34,105 nt of DNA from a virus. A program made the translations under genes and the position numbers. The stretch lies in IMG/VR virus record IMGVR_UViG_3300042433_000068, positions 1-34,105 of that record. One strand, written 5' to 3'. The notes under the pieces were generated by a model. It did not search any database. It saw only the letters and a program-made list of their open reading frames with translations, and was not told where the DNA came from. This document shows, in pieces, positions 20,952 to 29,600 of the stretch (the stretch's first letter is position 1; every line of letters begins with the position of its first letter).

Positions 20952-23900
20952 CCTTCGCGCCGAAACCCACTTACCGCACCTGGAATCGCGCCGAACAGGT
21001 AGGGCTCGCACTCGACGAGCCCTTCACTTTTTCGCAGGCGCTGGGCGAGAACTTCGCGCAAGGCATGATGGATAGCTTCGGGCTCGGCACCTTCCTCCGC
21101 GAAGTCACCACGCCCCCACTGCTCGACGAGGTCGCCCGGCGCGGTGAGCGGCCGGAAGACTATGCGGCCCGCCGCGAACGATTTGCCGCAAATGCCATCT
21201 CGAAAGAGACCTATGAGGCCTCCCCCAGCTTCCGCAAGGAAGTCCCCTGGGAACGCGGCATGACAGAGGAGCGCGCGGCGGCGCTGGCGGCCTTCGTCGA
21301 TCGCCGCAAGGTGCGTGAGCACTTCTCCCAGAAGCAGCCGATCGCCGCCTTCCTTGGGCAGATGGGCGGGCAGGCGCTGGATCCGGTGAACTATATCCCG
21401 GTGTTCGGGCAGGCATCGCATACCGCCGCGGTTGCAAAGTTCGGCTCGATCGGCGGCCGGCTGATGATTGGCGCCAGCGAAGCGGCGGTCAACACTGCGG
21501 CCTTCGGCGTCTTCACTGCCGGCCTGCGCGGCAAGATGGGCGATGATGTGAGCTTCGCCGCGATCACAAACGAGATTGCCATGTCGGCGCTGATCGGCGG
21601 CGTCTTCGGTACTGGCATCGGCCTGCTTGCTCGGGGCGGTGATGTGCGCAAGCGGATGGCTGAAGCCAAGCTGCGCGACGGGCTCGAAAGGATCGACACC
21701 CTGCAGCGGGCTCAGATCCCGCTCGGTGAGGCAGCGACGCGCCTGGCGCAAGATGGCGAAGTCAGGTTGAGCGCCAACAGTCAGACGATCATCGAGCGCA
21801 TGCGGGCCGAAGTTTCGCAGCGCGACGTCACCGGCCGGGCGCTCGAAACCGAAACCGCCGGCGTGACGAAGAGCAAGCCGGGCGAAGTCGTCATCAGCCC
21901 GTCGGGCTTCAAGGTCGAGGTTCGCCCCGAAGTCGTCGAACTCGATAGCCTGATCCCCGCCGCCGGCGCTCTGCAGGTGCGCAACCGCAACAGCAAGGCG
22001 AGCGCAATTCAGGTCGAGGAAATTGCGACGAAGCTGGATCCGGCGCGTCTCATGCCGAACGTCTCGGCGGATCAGGGCGCCCCGCTCGTCGGTGGCGACA
22101 ATATCGTCGACTCGGGCAACGGCCGGGTGATGGCAATCCGGCGCGCCTATGAGGCCTATCCCGACAAGGCCGAAGCCTACCGGCAAGCTCTCGTCGACGC
22201 CGGTTATCAGGTCGAGGGCATGCGCAACCCGGTCCTGGTGCAGCGCCGCGTTACCCCGCTCTCGGCCGACGCGCGGGCGCAATTCAATGCCGACGCCAAT
22301 ACGCCAAGCACGGCGCGCATGTCCGCGGTCGAGCTCGCCGATATGGATCGCGCTGCGCTGACCGATAGCGTGCTCGGGGAGCTGGATGATGCTCCGATCG
22401 CGGCGGCGTCCAATCGGCCGGCTGTGGCCCGCTTCCTTGCGAATTTGCCGCCAAACGAACGCGGTGCACTGGTCGACGAGGCGGGCAACCTGAGCGCCGA
22501 CGGTGTGCGGCGCCTCGAAAACGCTCTGGTGGCCTCCGCATATGGCGATGTCGACGCCGGCGTGCTGCGCCGTTTCGCCGAAGCGGTGGACGATAATACC
22601 CGGGCGATCGTCGGCGCCATGTCTGACGTTGCCGGCCGCTGGGCGAAGATGCGCCGGGCGGTGCGGTCGGGCGAGCTGGATCCTGAATTCGACATGACCG
22701 TCGAGCTCACCGATGCGCTGCGCATGCTCGGTGACTGGCGCGATCAGGCGGCGCGGGAGAAGCGCCCTGTCGGCGTCGTCATCAAAGAGGGCATGGCCCA
22801 AATGGATCTGCTCGGCGGGGAGCTCTCGCCGGAAGGGCAAATCTTCGTCCGCATGTTCTATAAGACCGATACTTTCACGGCTGCGACCGGGCGCGAAGCC
22901 CTGGCCGCGCGCCTTAATCGCGTGATGGATGCGACCTTCGACCTGGGCAAGCCCCAGCTCTTCGGCGCCGACGCCAACCCCTCAAAGACCGGAGTGCTCA
23001 AAAATGCGCTTGCCGACGATATCGAAGCCGACTTCTTCGCGCCTGATGGTGTTGAGCGAGGGGTTGAAACGTTCGGCCAAGGAGGAGAACGACCCCCGGC
23101 TCAAGCGGATAGCGCGGGAAATCGATCAGCGGCTGAAGCAGGACGTCCCGACACAGTAGCCGAACGGGTGAAGACGGCGGCCGACATGGTCGCCAGCCAG
23201 CCGGCACGCACCCTCGACGAGCTCTATGAGGTTGCGCCTGGTCATCAGAAGACGCTCGGCGAAGTCGGCTCTGAGCTCGGCGCCAAGTATGGCGCGGAGT
23301 GGAAAGATCCGGGGATCAAGAAAAAGGAAACCAGCGCGGAGAAGATGGCGCGCAAGCGGTACGATTCGACGCGCCGGCTTACCGACGTCGTGCGCGGCGG
23401 CTATGTGGTCAAGGATCCCGGGCAAGTCGATAGCATCATCGCGGATCTGGCGAAGCGGTTCAAAGTCGTCGACGAGGGCTGGCGCATTACCGCGGCCGGG
23501 TACTTCGATCGCAAGGCGATGGTGCAGTTTGACGACGGTACCATCGGCGAAGTGCAGTTCTGGCACCCTGACATGCTCTCGACCAAAGAGGGCAAGGGGC
23601 ATGATCTTTATGAGGAAATGCGCAAGCTGCCCGACGGGGATCCGAAATACCTGGATCTGCTCGATCAGCAGCGGGAGATCTATCTAGCCACACTCGACAA
23701 AGTCGGCGACGAATGGCTGCCGATCGTGTCTCAGTTGGCCGACGAGCTGGCCGCCATGTCGGGGCGCGCGACGCCCGGGAAGGCTGCGTCGAACTCGGCT
23801 TCGGTGAGCGGCGTGCCAGAGTCGATGACTTCTTCGAACCGAACGGCTTCCCAGCCGCCGCCTTCTGAGACGATCGCCCAAGCTGAGCTGCCCGATATGA

Positions 23901-24670
23901 TGGCCGGTCGGCCTTCCCAGTCGAAGAATGTTTCCATGCCCGCCAATGTAGGGCTTGGCGAAGCGGGGCGCAACACTGGGCCGACGCGCACGATCGAGGG
24001 GAAGCAAGTCACCTTCGACGATGAAATTCAGGCGGATCTCGACCAGCTTGGCCGGGACCTTCTGGCTGAAAACGGGGTGACTGCAGACGATGCGCTCGCC
24101 GGGATCTTCCCGCGCGGCATTCGCCTGGGGCGCTTCGAGGGAGAGGCGCGCCGGCTCCTGGAATCGATCGGCGAATATCTTGACCCGCCGGCGCGCAACC
24201 CCGGCGACTTGGCTCGGGCAGCGATGCAGCTTGGCGCCGGCACGCTCGACGAGATCAAGGGCCCGATGAGCGCCAAGCGCGTCGCCAGCTTCATCGACCC
24301 TGGCCGCCAATACGAATGGCTTACCGCCCGCCTCGATGATGCGCGCCGGTCTTCGCCGCCCTTCATCGAGCCCGAACAGCTCCCGCTCGACATGATGGAC
24401 CCGCCGCCGGATCCGCCGCCGGCGGGGCTGGTCGAGGCTGAAGCCCGAGTTGGCAAGGGCGAAGACCTCCGCGCCCTGGCCGAACAGTTCGGCGTCGACG
24501 AGGCTGGCAACTTCGTCGAGCAAGGCGATATCGACCGGCTCCGCGCTCAAGGCCGGCTGACGCCAGAAGATGAAGCGGCGATCAAGGCGGCCGACGATGA
24601 CTTCGAGCTGGCGTCGAGCTACGCCGACACCCTCAACGAGATTGCCGCCACCTGCGGCGTAAGGGGCTGA
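20948..24670 (+). CDS. giant internal/polyvalent protein: DdrB-like ParB domain plus RelA/SpoT-like nucleotidyltransferase domain
   Basis: A 1240-residue protein overlapping the previous gene by 4 nt. Residues 1-150 resemble ejection-protein N-termini; 160-230 contain two hydrophobic helices. Residues about 325-475 match the DdrB-like ParB domain of phage polyvalent proteins: ALQVRNRNSKASAIQVEEIA, GAPLVGGDNIVDSGNGRVMA, a PVLVQRRV strand and FNADANTPSTARMSAVELAD. After a low-complexity hinge (700-755), residues about 757-930 look like a RelA/SpoT-type nucleotidyltransferase: ARKRYDSTRRLTDVVRGGYV (Asp813), GYFDRKAMVQF, GEVQFWHPDM (Glu868) and KGHDLYEEMR (His885). The C-terminus is disordered, then helical. 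Probably packaged and injected, with domains acting in the new host; that is inference. Confidence 0.8.
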   Translation: MTFAPKPTYRTWNRAEQVGLALDEPFTFSQALGENFAQGMMDSFGLGTFLREVTTPPLLDEVARRGERPEDYAARRERFAANAISKETYEASPSFRKEVPWERGMTEERAAALAAFVDRRKVREHFSQKQPIAAFLGQMGGQALDPVNYIPVFGQASHTAAVAKFGSIGGRLMIGASEAAVNTAAFGVFTAGLRGKMGDDVSFAAITNEIAMSALIGGVFGTGIGLLARGGDVRKRMAEAKLRDGLERIDTLQRAQIPLGEAATRLAQDGEVRLSANSQTIIERMRAEVSQRDVTGRALETETAGVTKSKPGEVVISPSGFKVEVRPEVVELDSLIPAAGALQVRNRNSKASAIQVEEIATKLDPARLMPNVSADQGAPLVGGDNIVDSGNGRVMAIRRAYEAYPDKAEAYRQALVDAGYQVEGMRNPVLVQRRVTPLSADARAQFNADANTPSTARMSAVELADMDRAALTDSVLGELDDAPIAAASNRPAVARFLANLPPNERGALVDEAGNLSADGVRRLENALVASAYGDVDAGVLRRFAEAVDDNTRAIVGAMSDVAGRWAKMRRAVRSGELDPEFDMTVELTDALRMLGDWRDQAAREKRPVGVVIKEGMAQMDLLGGELSPEGQIFVRMFYKTDTFTAATGREALAARLNRVMDATFDLGKPQLFGADANPSKTGVLKNALADDIEADFFAPDGVERGVETFGQGGERPPAQADSAGNRSAAEAGRPDTVAERVKTAADMVASQPARTLDELYEVAPGHQKTLGEVGSELGAKYGAEWKDPGIKKKETSAEKMARKRYDSTRRLTDVVRGGYVVKDPGQVDSIIADLAKRFKVVDEGWRITAAGYFDRKAMVQFDDGTIGEVQFWHPDMLSTKEGKGHDLYEEMRKLPDGDPKYLDLLDQQREIYLATLDKVGDEWLPIVSQLADELAAMSGRATPGKAASNSASVSGVPESMTSSNRTASQPPPSETIAQAELPDMMAGRPSQSKNVSMPANVGLGEAGRNTGPTRTIEGKQVTFDDEIQADLDQLGRDLLAENGVTADDALAGIFPRGIRLGRFEGEARRLLESIGEYLDPPARNPGDLARAAMQLGAGTLDEIKGPMSAKRVASFIDPGRQYEWLTARLDDARRSSPPFIEPEQLPLDMMDPPPDPPPAGLVEAEARVGKGEDLRALAEQFGVDEAGNFVEQGDIDRLRAQGRLTPEDEAAIKAADDDFELASSYADTLNEIAATCGVRG
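23046..23159 (+). CDS. alternate-frame segment in the hinge of the polyvalent gene (small gene or ancestral C-terminus)
   Basis: In a different frame from the 1240-residue protein, ATG 23046 to TAG 23157-23159 encodes MVLSEGLKRSAKEENDPRLK then RIAREIDQRLKQDVPTQ, a well-formed charged helix. The main frame over the same bases is poor, low-complexity sequence (GVERGVETFGQGGERPPAQA). This suggests that the alternate frame was, or is, the coding one: either a tiny overlapping gene or the former C-terminus of the ParB-domain protein before fusion to the nucleotidyltransferase part. No dedicated ribosome site stands out. Confidence 0.28.
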   Translation: MVLSEGLKRSAKEENDPRLKRIAREIDQRLKQDVPTQ

Positions 24671-24672
24671 CC

Positions 24673-27267
24673 ATGTCCTATGTGATGGATGCGAACTGCA
24701 TGGCCGCGGCGACCGCTGCAGCCAAGGGGAAACTCTCGGGGCAAGACGTCGTCGACGCCTTCAACCGGATTGCGGCCGAAAAGGAACGGCTCGAAAAGTC
24801 GGGCTCGATGACTGGGTCGGCGGAACGCATGCGGCGCTTCGCAGCCGAAGAGGGGCAGCGCACAAAGATCGCGGCGGCAATGGCTCGCCGGCATGCGGCG
24901 CTCAATGCGATGGTGCGCGATAAGCTCGACACCACGATCGACGGCATGCTCGCCGCCGGCATGCGGCCTAGCCGGGCGCTGCTCGCTATCCTGGAAGGGA
25001 CGCAGCGCAACGTCGCCAATGGGCGCAAGTCGATCTCTGCCATGCGGCAAGCCTATGAGAAGCGATATCTCGGCTCGATGCTGGCTGAGATCCAGCGCGA
25101 TAAGCCGCACCTGGTCGCGGTGCTGCGGGATCCTCAACTCGACGCCGATATCATGATCGAAATGCACGAGCTGCGGAAAGGCGGAAGCCCGGGCTCGACC
25201 GGCAATAGCGACGCCAAATATCTCGCCGGCGTCTTCGCGAAACATGCTGAGCTCGCGCGCACCGACCTCAACAAGTTGGGCGCCTCGATCGGCAAGCTTG
25301 ACGGCTGGGCCGGCGTCCAGATGCACGACGATGTGAGAATGATCGCCGCCGGCAAAGATGCATGGGTCGGCACGGTGGCCGCTTATCTCGATACCGAACG
25401 GACCTTCCCCGAAGGCCTGACGCCTGGCGAAGCGGCCCGGGCGCTCGGCGATATCTATGACACCATCATCACTGGGTTTTCCAACAAGCCGACGCCGGCA
25501 AGCCAAGGCATGCGGGTGAACCCGGCGAACATGGCGAAGGCGCTGGGCAAGAGCCGGGTGCTGCACTTCAAAGACGCGAAGTCGGCGCTCGCCTATCGCG
25601 ACGCCTTCGGGTACGGCAACACCGTTTCGGGCATGTTCGAACACCTGCGCAACTCGGCGCGCGTCGCTTCGAATATGGAAGTGTTGGGACCGAACCCGGA
25701 AATCATGTTCGCCGCGATCGCCGACTCGCTGCAGCGCCGCGTCAAAGCCTCGTCGATGGCCGACGCGCAAAAGCAGAAAGAGATTCGCGCGCTCAACGTG
25801 CAAGCCGGCGTGCTGCGCCAAGGCCTCGACATTGCGATCGGCACCGCGGCCCGGCCGGTGAGCGTGACGGCGGCGAAGATCGGATCGAACATTCGGGCGG
25901 TCCAGTCTATGGCAAAGCTCGGCGGCGCCGTTATCTCGTCGCTCTCCGATACCATCACCACGGCGGCGGCGGCTCAGTTTCGCGGCGGCAATTTCTTCGT
26001 GAGCTTTGCGCAGCAGATCGGCGGGATCCTGCAGGGGCGGCCGAAGGGCGAAGCGGCAGAAATCGCAGCCATGATCTTCGAGGGCTTCGACGGGATCATC
26101 GGGCAGATCGTCAACCCGCAAGCTGCAAACGATGGCGTCGTCGGCGCGCTCGGCCGCACGCAAGAGCACTTCTTTCGCTTCACCGGCCTCACTTGGTGGA
26201 CGGACGTAAACCGCGGCATGGCCGGCCGAATGATCGCTGCCGAAATGGGCATGCGTTCGCACAGTGCTTACGCGGACCTCCCGCCGGCATATCGTCATGT
26301 CCTGGGCATGCATGGGATCGATGCGGCTCGCTGGGATATCGTTCGCCAGTCGCGGCTTCGGAACGTCAACGGCAAGGACTATGTAACGCCCGATCGGCTG
26401 GCCGAATTGCCCGACAATGCCTTCGCCCCACTGGTCGCTGATCGAATCGCTGCAGCCAAGGGAGATCCAGCGCGCATTGCCTCGGCGATCGCCGACGCCC
26501 GACGCGACGTCGAACTCTCGGTGCTCCGCTTCGTGGCCGATGAAACGAATTATGCCGTCATCAAAACCGACGCGAAAACCTCCCGATGGATGACGCAAGG
26601 CACGCGGCCGGGAACGACTATGGGCGAAGCCGCTCGCTTCATCATGCAGTTCAAAGGCTTCCCCCTGGCCTTCACCGATCGCGTGGTCGGGCGCGCCTTC
26701 CTCGGGCAGCGCGCCGACGCCTCTCTCGGCGAACGCGCCGCCCATATCGGCGCAATCCTCGCCGGCCTCACCCTCTCGGGGTATGCGTCGATGACGCTGA
26801 AAGACGTCATCAAGGGTTACTGGCCGCCGCGGGATCCCGGCGACCCGCGCACCTGGATCGCTGCAGCTCAGCAAGGCGGCGCCTGGGGTATCTACGGCGA
26901 CTTCCTCTTTTCGCAGACAAACCGCTTCGGCGGCGGCGTGCTGGAAACCCTCGCCGGCCCGACACTGGGATCTGTCTCGGATATCACTCAGACCGCGCTC
27001 GGCGCCCGCGACTTTGCGATCGATGTGGCGACCGGCGAAGAAGGGAAATTCTCTGGCGGCAAGGCGCTCTCGACGGTGCTGAGCAACACGCCATATGCCA
27101 ACGTCTTCTTCATCAAGCCGGCGCTCGATTATCTCTTCCTGAACTCATTGCGGGAAACCCTCTCCCCCGGGTATCTTCGTCGCCAGTCGCGCACGAGGCA
27201 GCGTGAATATGGGCAGGAAAGCTTCATGCCCACCGGCCCGACACTGCAGGGGGATCTTGCGCGATGA
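24673..27267 (+). CDS. large internal virion (DNA ejection) protein
   Basis: An 864-residue protein starting 2 nt after the polyvalent gene. It is mostly helical, with N-terminal MSYVMDANCMAAATAAAKGK, a long coiled region (about 30-200), and C-terminal hydrophobic stretches (AAHIGAILAGLTLSGYASMT at about 700, and around 820-845 before the basic end SPGYLRRQSRTRQREYGQES). The ending 'sLretLSPGYlrR...r.~~~~gQ.f' and the internal YWPPRDPGDPRTWIAAAQQG segment are familiar from memory as the terminal part of large podovirus internal proteins. It probably forms part of the ejection conduit across the envelope. No hydrolase motif is seen. Its end overlaps the tail-fibre start (ATGA). Confidence 0.78.
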   Translation: MSYVMDANCMAAATAAAKGKLSGQDVVDAFNRIAAEKERLEKSGSMTGSAERMRRFAAEEGQRTKIAAAMARRHAALNAMVRDKLDTTIDGMLAAGMRPSRALLAILEGTQRNVANGRKSISAMRQAYEKRYLGSMLAEIQRDKPHLVAVLRDPQLDADIMIEMHELRKGGSPGSTGNSDAKYLAGVFAKHAELARTDLNKLGASIGKLDGWAGVQMHDDVRMIAAGKDAWVGTVAAYLDTERTFPEGLTPGEAARALGDIYDTIITGFSNKPTPASQGMRVNPANMAKALGKSRVLHFKDAKSALAYRDAFGYGNTVSGMFEHLRNSARVASNMEVLGPNPEIMFAAIADSLQRRVKASSMADAQKQKEIRALNVQAGVLRQGLDIAIGTAARPVSVTAAKIGSNIRAVQSMAKLGGAVISSLSDTITTAAAAQFRGGNFFVSFAQQIGGILQGRPKGEAAEIAAMIFEGFDGIIGQIVNPQAANDGVVGALGRTQEHFFRFTGLTWWTDVNRGMAGRMIAAEMGMRSHSAYADLPPAYRHVLGMHGIDAARWDIVRQSRLRNVNGKDYVTPDRLAELPDNAFAPLVADRIAAAKGDPARIASAIADARRDVELSVLRFVADETNYAVIKTDAKTSRWMTQGTRPGTTMGEAARFIMQFKGFPLAFTDRVVGRAFLGQRADASLGERAAHIGAILAGLTLSGYASMTLKDVIKGYWPPRDPGDPRTWIAAAQQGGAWGIYGDFLFSQTNRFGGGVLETLAGPTLGSVSDITQTALGARDFAIDVATGEEGKFSGGKALSTVLSNTPYANVFFIKPALDYLFLNSLRETLSPGYLRRQSRTRQREYGQESFMPTGPTLQGDLAR

Positions 27268-28739
27268 CTTCCACGATCACCGATCGCCGCTCTGGTACGT
27301 CCTCGGCCGGGCCCGAAGTCGACCGGATCACCGCCGCTCAATCGAAAGCGGCGCTCAAGGCGCCTGTGCGCCTGGCGACGACGGCGCCGATCACTCTCTC
27401 GGGCCTGCAGACGATCGACGGCACCATGACGGCCGAAGGCGATCGCGTGCTCGTCAAGGACATGGCCGATACCACGTTGAACGGCATTCGGATCGCCAGC
27501 ACCGGCGATTGGCTGCGCGCTCCCGACTGGGATGATAATTCCGACGTCGTGCGCGGCACTCAGGTCTATGTCACCGACGGCACTGTGAATGGCAGTTATT
27601 GGTTTAAAGCTGTAGCCACCAACCCGGTTTCAGTCGGGACGTCGGCCGTCACCTTTTCGGCGAGCAGCAATCACGGCGTCGATGGCGTGGATGGCGTGGC
27701 TGGCACCGATGGCACAGATGGCACCTCAGTCACTTGGCGCGGCGCGTACAATGGCGCGACGGCTTACGTGGCGAATGACGGCGTGTCCTATGATGGCTCG
27801 TCCTATGTGAACATCTTGGCCTCGACTGGCATTCTCCCCACCAACGCAACCTATTGGCAGCTTGCGGCGGCCAAGGGCGACGCTGGCGCAACTGGCGCAA
27901 CCGGCGCAACCGGCGCGGCGGGTTCGGATGGTGCTTTCGTTGGAACCGAGTCCATCAAGACCAATGACTACACCGTTCTAAGCTCAGATCGGGGCGGGAT
28001 ACTCATTGCCAACAAGGCAACCTCGATCACGTTCAATCTGACTGCCGTAGCGTCTATCGGCAGCAACTTTATGTGCATGATCAAGAACATCGGCGTGGGC
28101 AGTCTTACCATCGACCCCAATGGAGCTGAGACTATTGACGGCAATTCGACCTTGGTCTTGACCACTGGGCAGGCTGCATTCATTACCGGCAACGGCACGG
28201 TGTTCCGCAGCTACTTCGTTTTGCAGTCGTCCATCGGCCGCCAGTCGATGTGGTTGCCTGCTGGCGCCTTCATCCCGCAGATCACCAACGGGCCATCCGC
28301 TGGTATCGTCGAACTGACAACGACGCTCCAGCCGATGATGTCCCTCGACTTCGACACGACGACGCAGGAATTTGCGGTGATGTCTTGGGCGCCACCGAAA
28401 AAGTGGGACCGCAGCACCGTCACCTACCAAGTCTATTGGACCGCAGCGAGCGGAAGCGGCACAGCTGGTTTTCTCCTTGAGGGGGTAGCGATCTCAAATG
28501 ACGATCCACTCAACACGGCATACGGCACGGCGGTCGCGGTCATCGACACGCTGCTCGCCGCCAACGATCTGCACATCTCGCCGGAGAGTGCCGCCATTAC
28601 GATTGCCGGGTCGCCAGCAGAGGCTGATTTGGTCTGGCTGCGGATCAAGCGCGACGTCGCTACCGACACCCTTGCCGTCGATGCCAAGTTCCTCGGCATC
28701 ATGCTCTTCTTCGCAGTCAACGCGGGGACCGACGCATGA
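27264..28739 (+). CDS. tail fibre protein with collagen-like repeats
   Basis: A 491-residue protein. The N-terminal 130 residues match the phage tail-fibre adaptor type: RLATTAPITLSGLQTIDGTM, EGDRVLVKDMADTTLNGIRI, then STGDWLRAPDWDDNSDVVRG and VYVTDGTVNGSYWFK ('tIDGv.l..GdRVLVk.q....nGiy....g.W.Ra.d.d'). Two collagen-like Gly-X-Y stretches (about 138-154 and 207-226) flank a small carbohydrate-binding-like module (WRGAYNGATAYVANDGVSYD). The C-terminal part is beta-rich and variable. It trimerises and carries or forms the receptor-binding tip. It is coupled to the ejection gene upstream and the next gene downstream. Confidence 0.87.
   Translation: MTSTITDRRSGTSSAGPEVDRITAAQSKAALKAPVRLATTAPITLSGLQTIDGTMTAEGDRVLVKDMADTTLNGIRIASTGDWLRAPDWDDNSDVVRGTQVYVTDGTVNGSYWFKAVATNPVSVGTSAVTFSASSNHGVDGVDGVAGTDGTDGTSVTWRGAYNGATAYVANDGVSYDGSSYVNILASTGILPTNATYWQLAAAKGDAGATGATGATGAAGSDGAFVGTESIKTNDYTVLSSDRGGILIANKATSITFNLTAVASIGSNFMCMIKNIGVGSLTIDPNGAETIDGNSTLVLTTGQAAFITGNGTVFRSYFVLQSSIGRQSMWLPAGAFIPQITNGPSAGIVELTTTLQPMMSLDFDTTTQEFAVMSWAPPKKWDRSTVTYQVYWTAASGSGTAGFLLEGVAISNDDPLNTAYGTAVAVIDTLLAANDLHISPESAAITIAGSPAEADLVWLRIKRDVATDTLAVDAKFLGIMLFFAVNAGTDA
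27676..27930 (+). repeat. two short 9-nt-type repeat tracts encoding collagen-like Gly-X-Y
   Basis: 27676-27724 holds GATGGCGTG/GATGGCACC-type units; 27880-27920 holds near-identical GGCGCAACC units. Both keep the frame in steps of nine, so slippage changes fibre length without frameshift. The bases between them are ordinary coding sequence. Confidence 0.65.
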
Positions 28740-29569
28740 TCTACACTAACCCCGCCATGTTCGACATCGGCCCGGCGAGCAGCAACGCGCGACTGGGCCT
28801 GATGACGGCTATCCAGAAGGCGGGCCTCACGGGGAGCCTCAAGCTGGCGCTGGACGCGGGAGACGATGCCTCATACCCAAGCGGCGGGGCTAAGTGGCTA
28901 GACCGATCAGGCGGAGGTTTTGATTTTTTCCGTGGCACAACCGCCTCCTCGGAAGCTACAGACCCCACGTTTAATGGGGTCGCCGGAAGGTTCTCGGCCA
29001 ACGAGTATTTCTCATTCGATGGCGGTGATTATTTCGTTTACGACACTGCTATGGAGCAGTGGATGAAAGACCTGCACAAAACCAACCGCGCTCTTACTCT
29101 TATCTCTGTTGCATATATTCCAACTGATGCGACCACCCCTATCTATTCGACAAGATTGACCATTGGCATGGACCACGCTTATTCAGCCACTGGAAATCGT
29201 TTTCAGTATCAATTTACCTTGGCAAGTGGGGGCTTTATTGGCGTTGGCGGCGGCGCCCCGACCAATGTTGACACGCTGCTTCCGGGGCCGTTTATCGCAG
29301 GCTACGCTGGACCAAACTTGGATGGTGGTTTTCATAACTCAATGCTTGACGGCATTGCAAATAACCCAATCACAATTGGGGCTACGGGTCCGTTCAGTTC
29401 TACTGATCCCGATGGAACCAACTTCCACATAGGCGCTTTCGGTGACGGAAGATTGCCAGCACAAGCGGGCACCCGCATTTACGGCTTTGCCATCTGGCAG
29501 GATCGTCAGTTTGTCGCGTCCGAGTTCCGCGCTTTCTTCAATATCGTTCGCGGAAAATTCAGCAAGTAA
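28736..29569 (+). CDS. putative receptor-binding/tail-tip protein
   Basis: A 277-residue protein coupled to the fibre gene (ATGA). Sequence such as LKLALDAGDDASYPSGGAKW, LDRSGGGFDFF, FSANEYFSFDGGDYF and a final IYGFAIWQDRQFVASEFRAF gives a lectin-like (LamG/concanavalin) beta-sandwich impression: in such proteins a 'W.D.S....dg....' start and a 'g.i....iydRaLt..E' end are common. Base composition is visibly more AT-rich from about 28900 to 29500 than in neighbours, a sign of horizontal exchange, which is usual for host-range genes. Binding target unknown. Confidence 0.65.
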   Translation: MIYTNPAMFDIGPASSNARLGLMTAIQKAGLTGSLKLALDAGDDASYPSGGAKWLDRSGGGFDFFRGTTASSEATDPTFNGVAGRFSANEYFSFDGGDYFVYDTAMEQWMKDLHKTNRALTLISVAYIPTDATTPIYSTRLTIGMDHAYSATGNRFQYQFTLASGGFIGVGGGAPTNVDTLLPGPFIAGYAGPNLDGGFHNSMLDGIANNPITIGATGPFSSTDPDGTNFHIGAFGDGRLPAQAGTRIYGFAIWQDRQFVASEFRAFFNIVRGKFSK

Positions 29570-29600
29570 GCCCCGCCTACTGAACTAAGGATGCACTGCC

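Noticed and set aside
20822-22840. Antisense open frame of 672 codons opposite the polyvalent gene
   Set aside because: Shadow of the + strand coding sequence; composition is not protein-like.
24619-26874. Antisense open frame of 751 codons opposite the ejection protein
   Set aside because: Shadow of the + strand coding sequence, rich in Arg/His/Gly without domain patterns.
26586-27206. Plus-strand frame of 206 codons inside the ejection protein gene
   Set aside because: Arg-dominated shadow translation, no homology impression.
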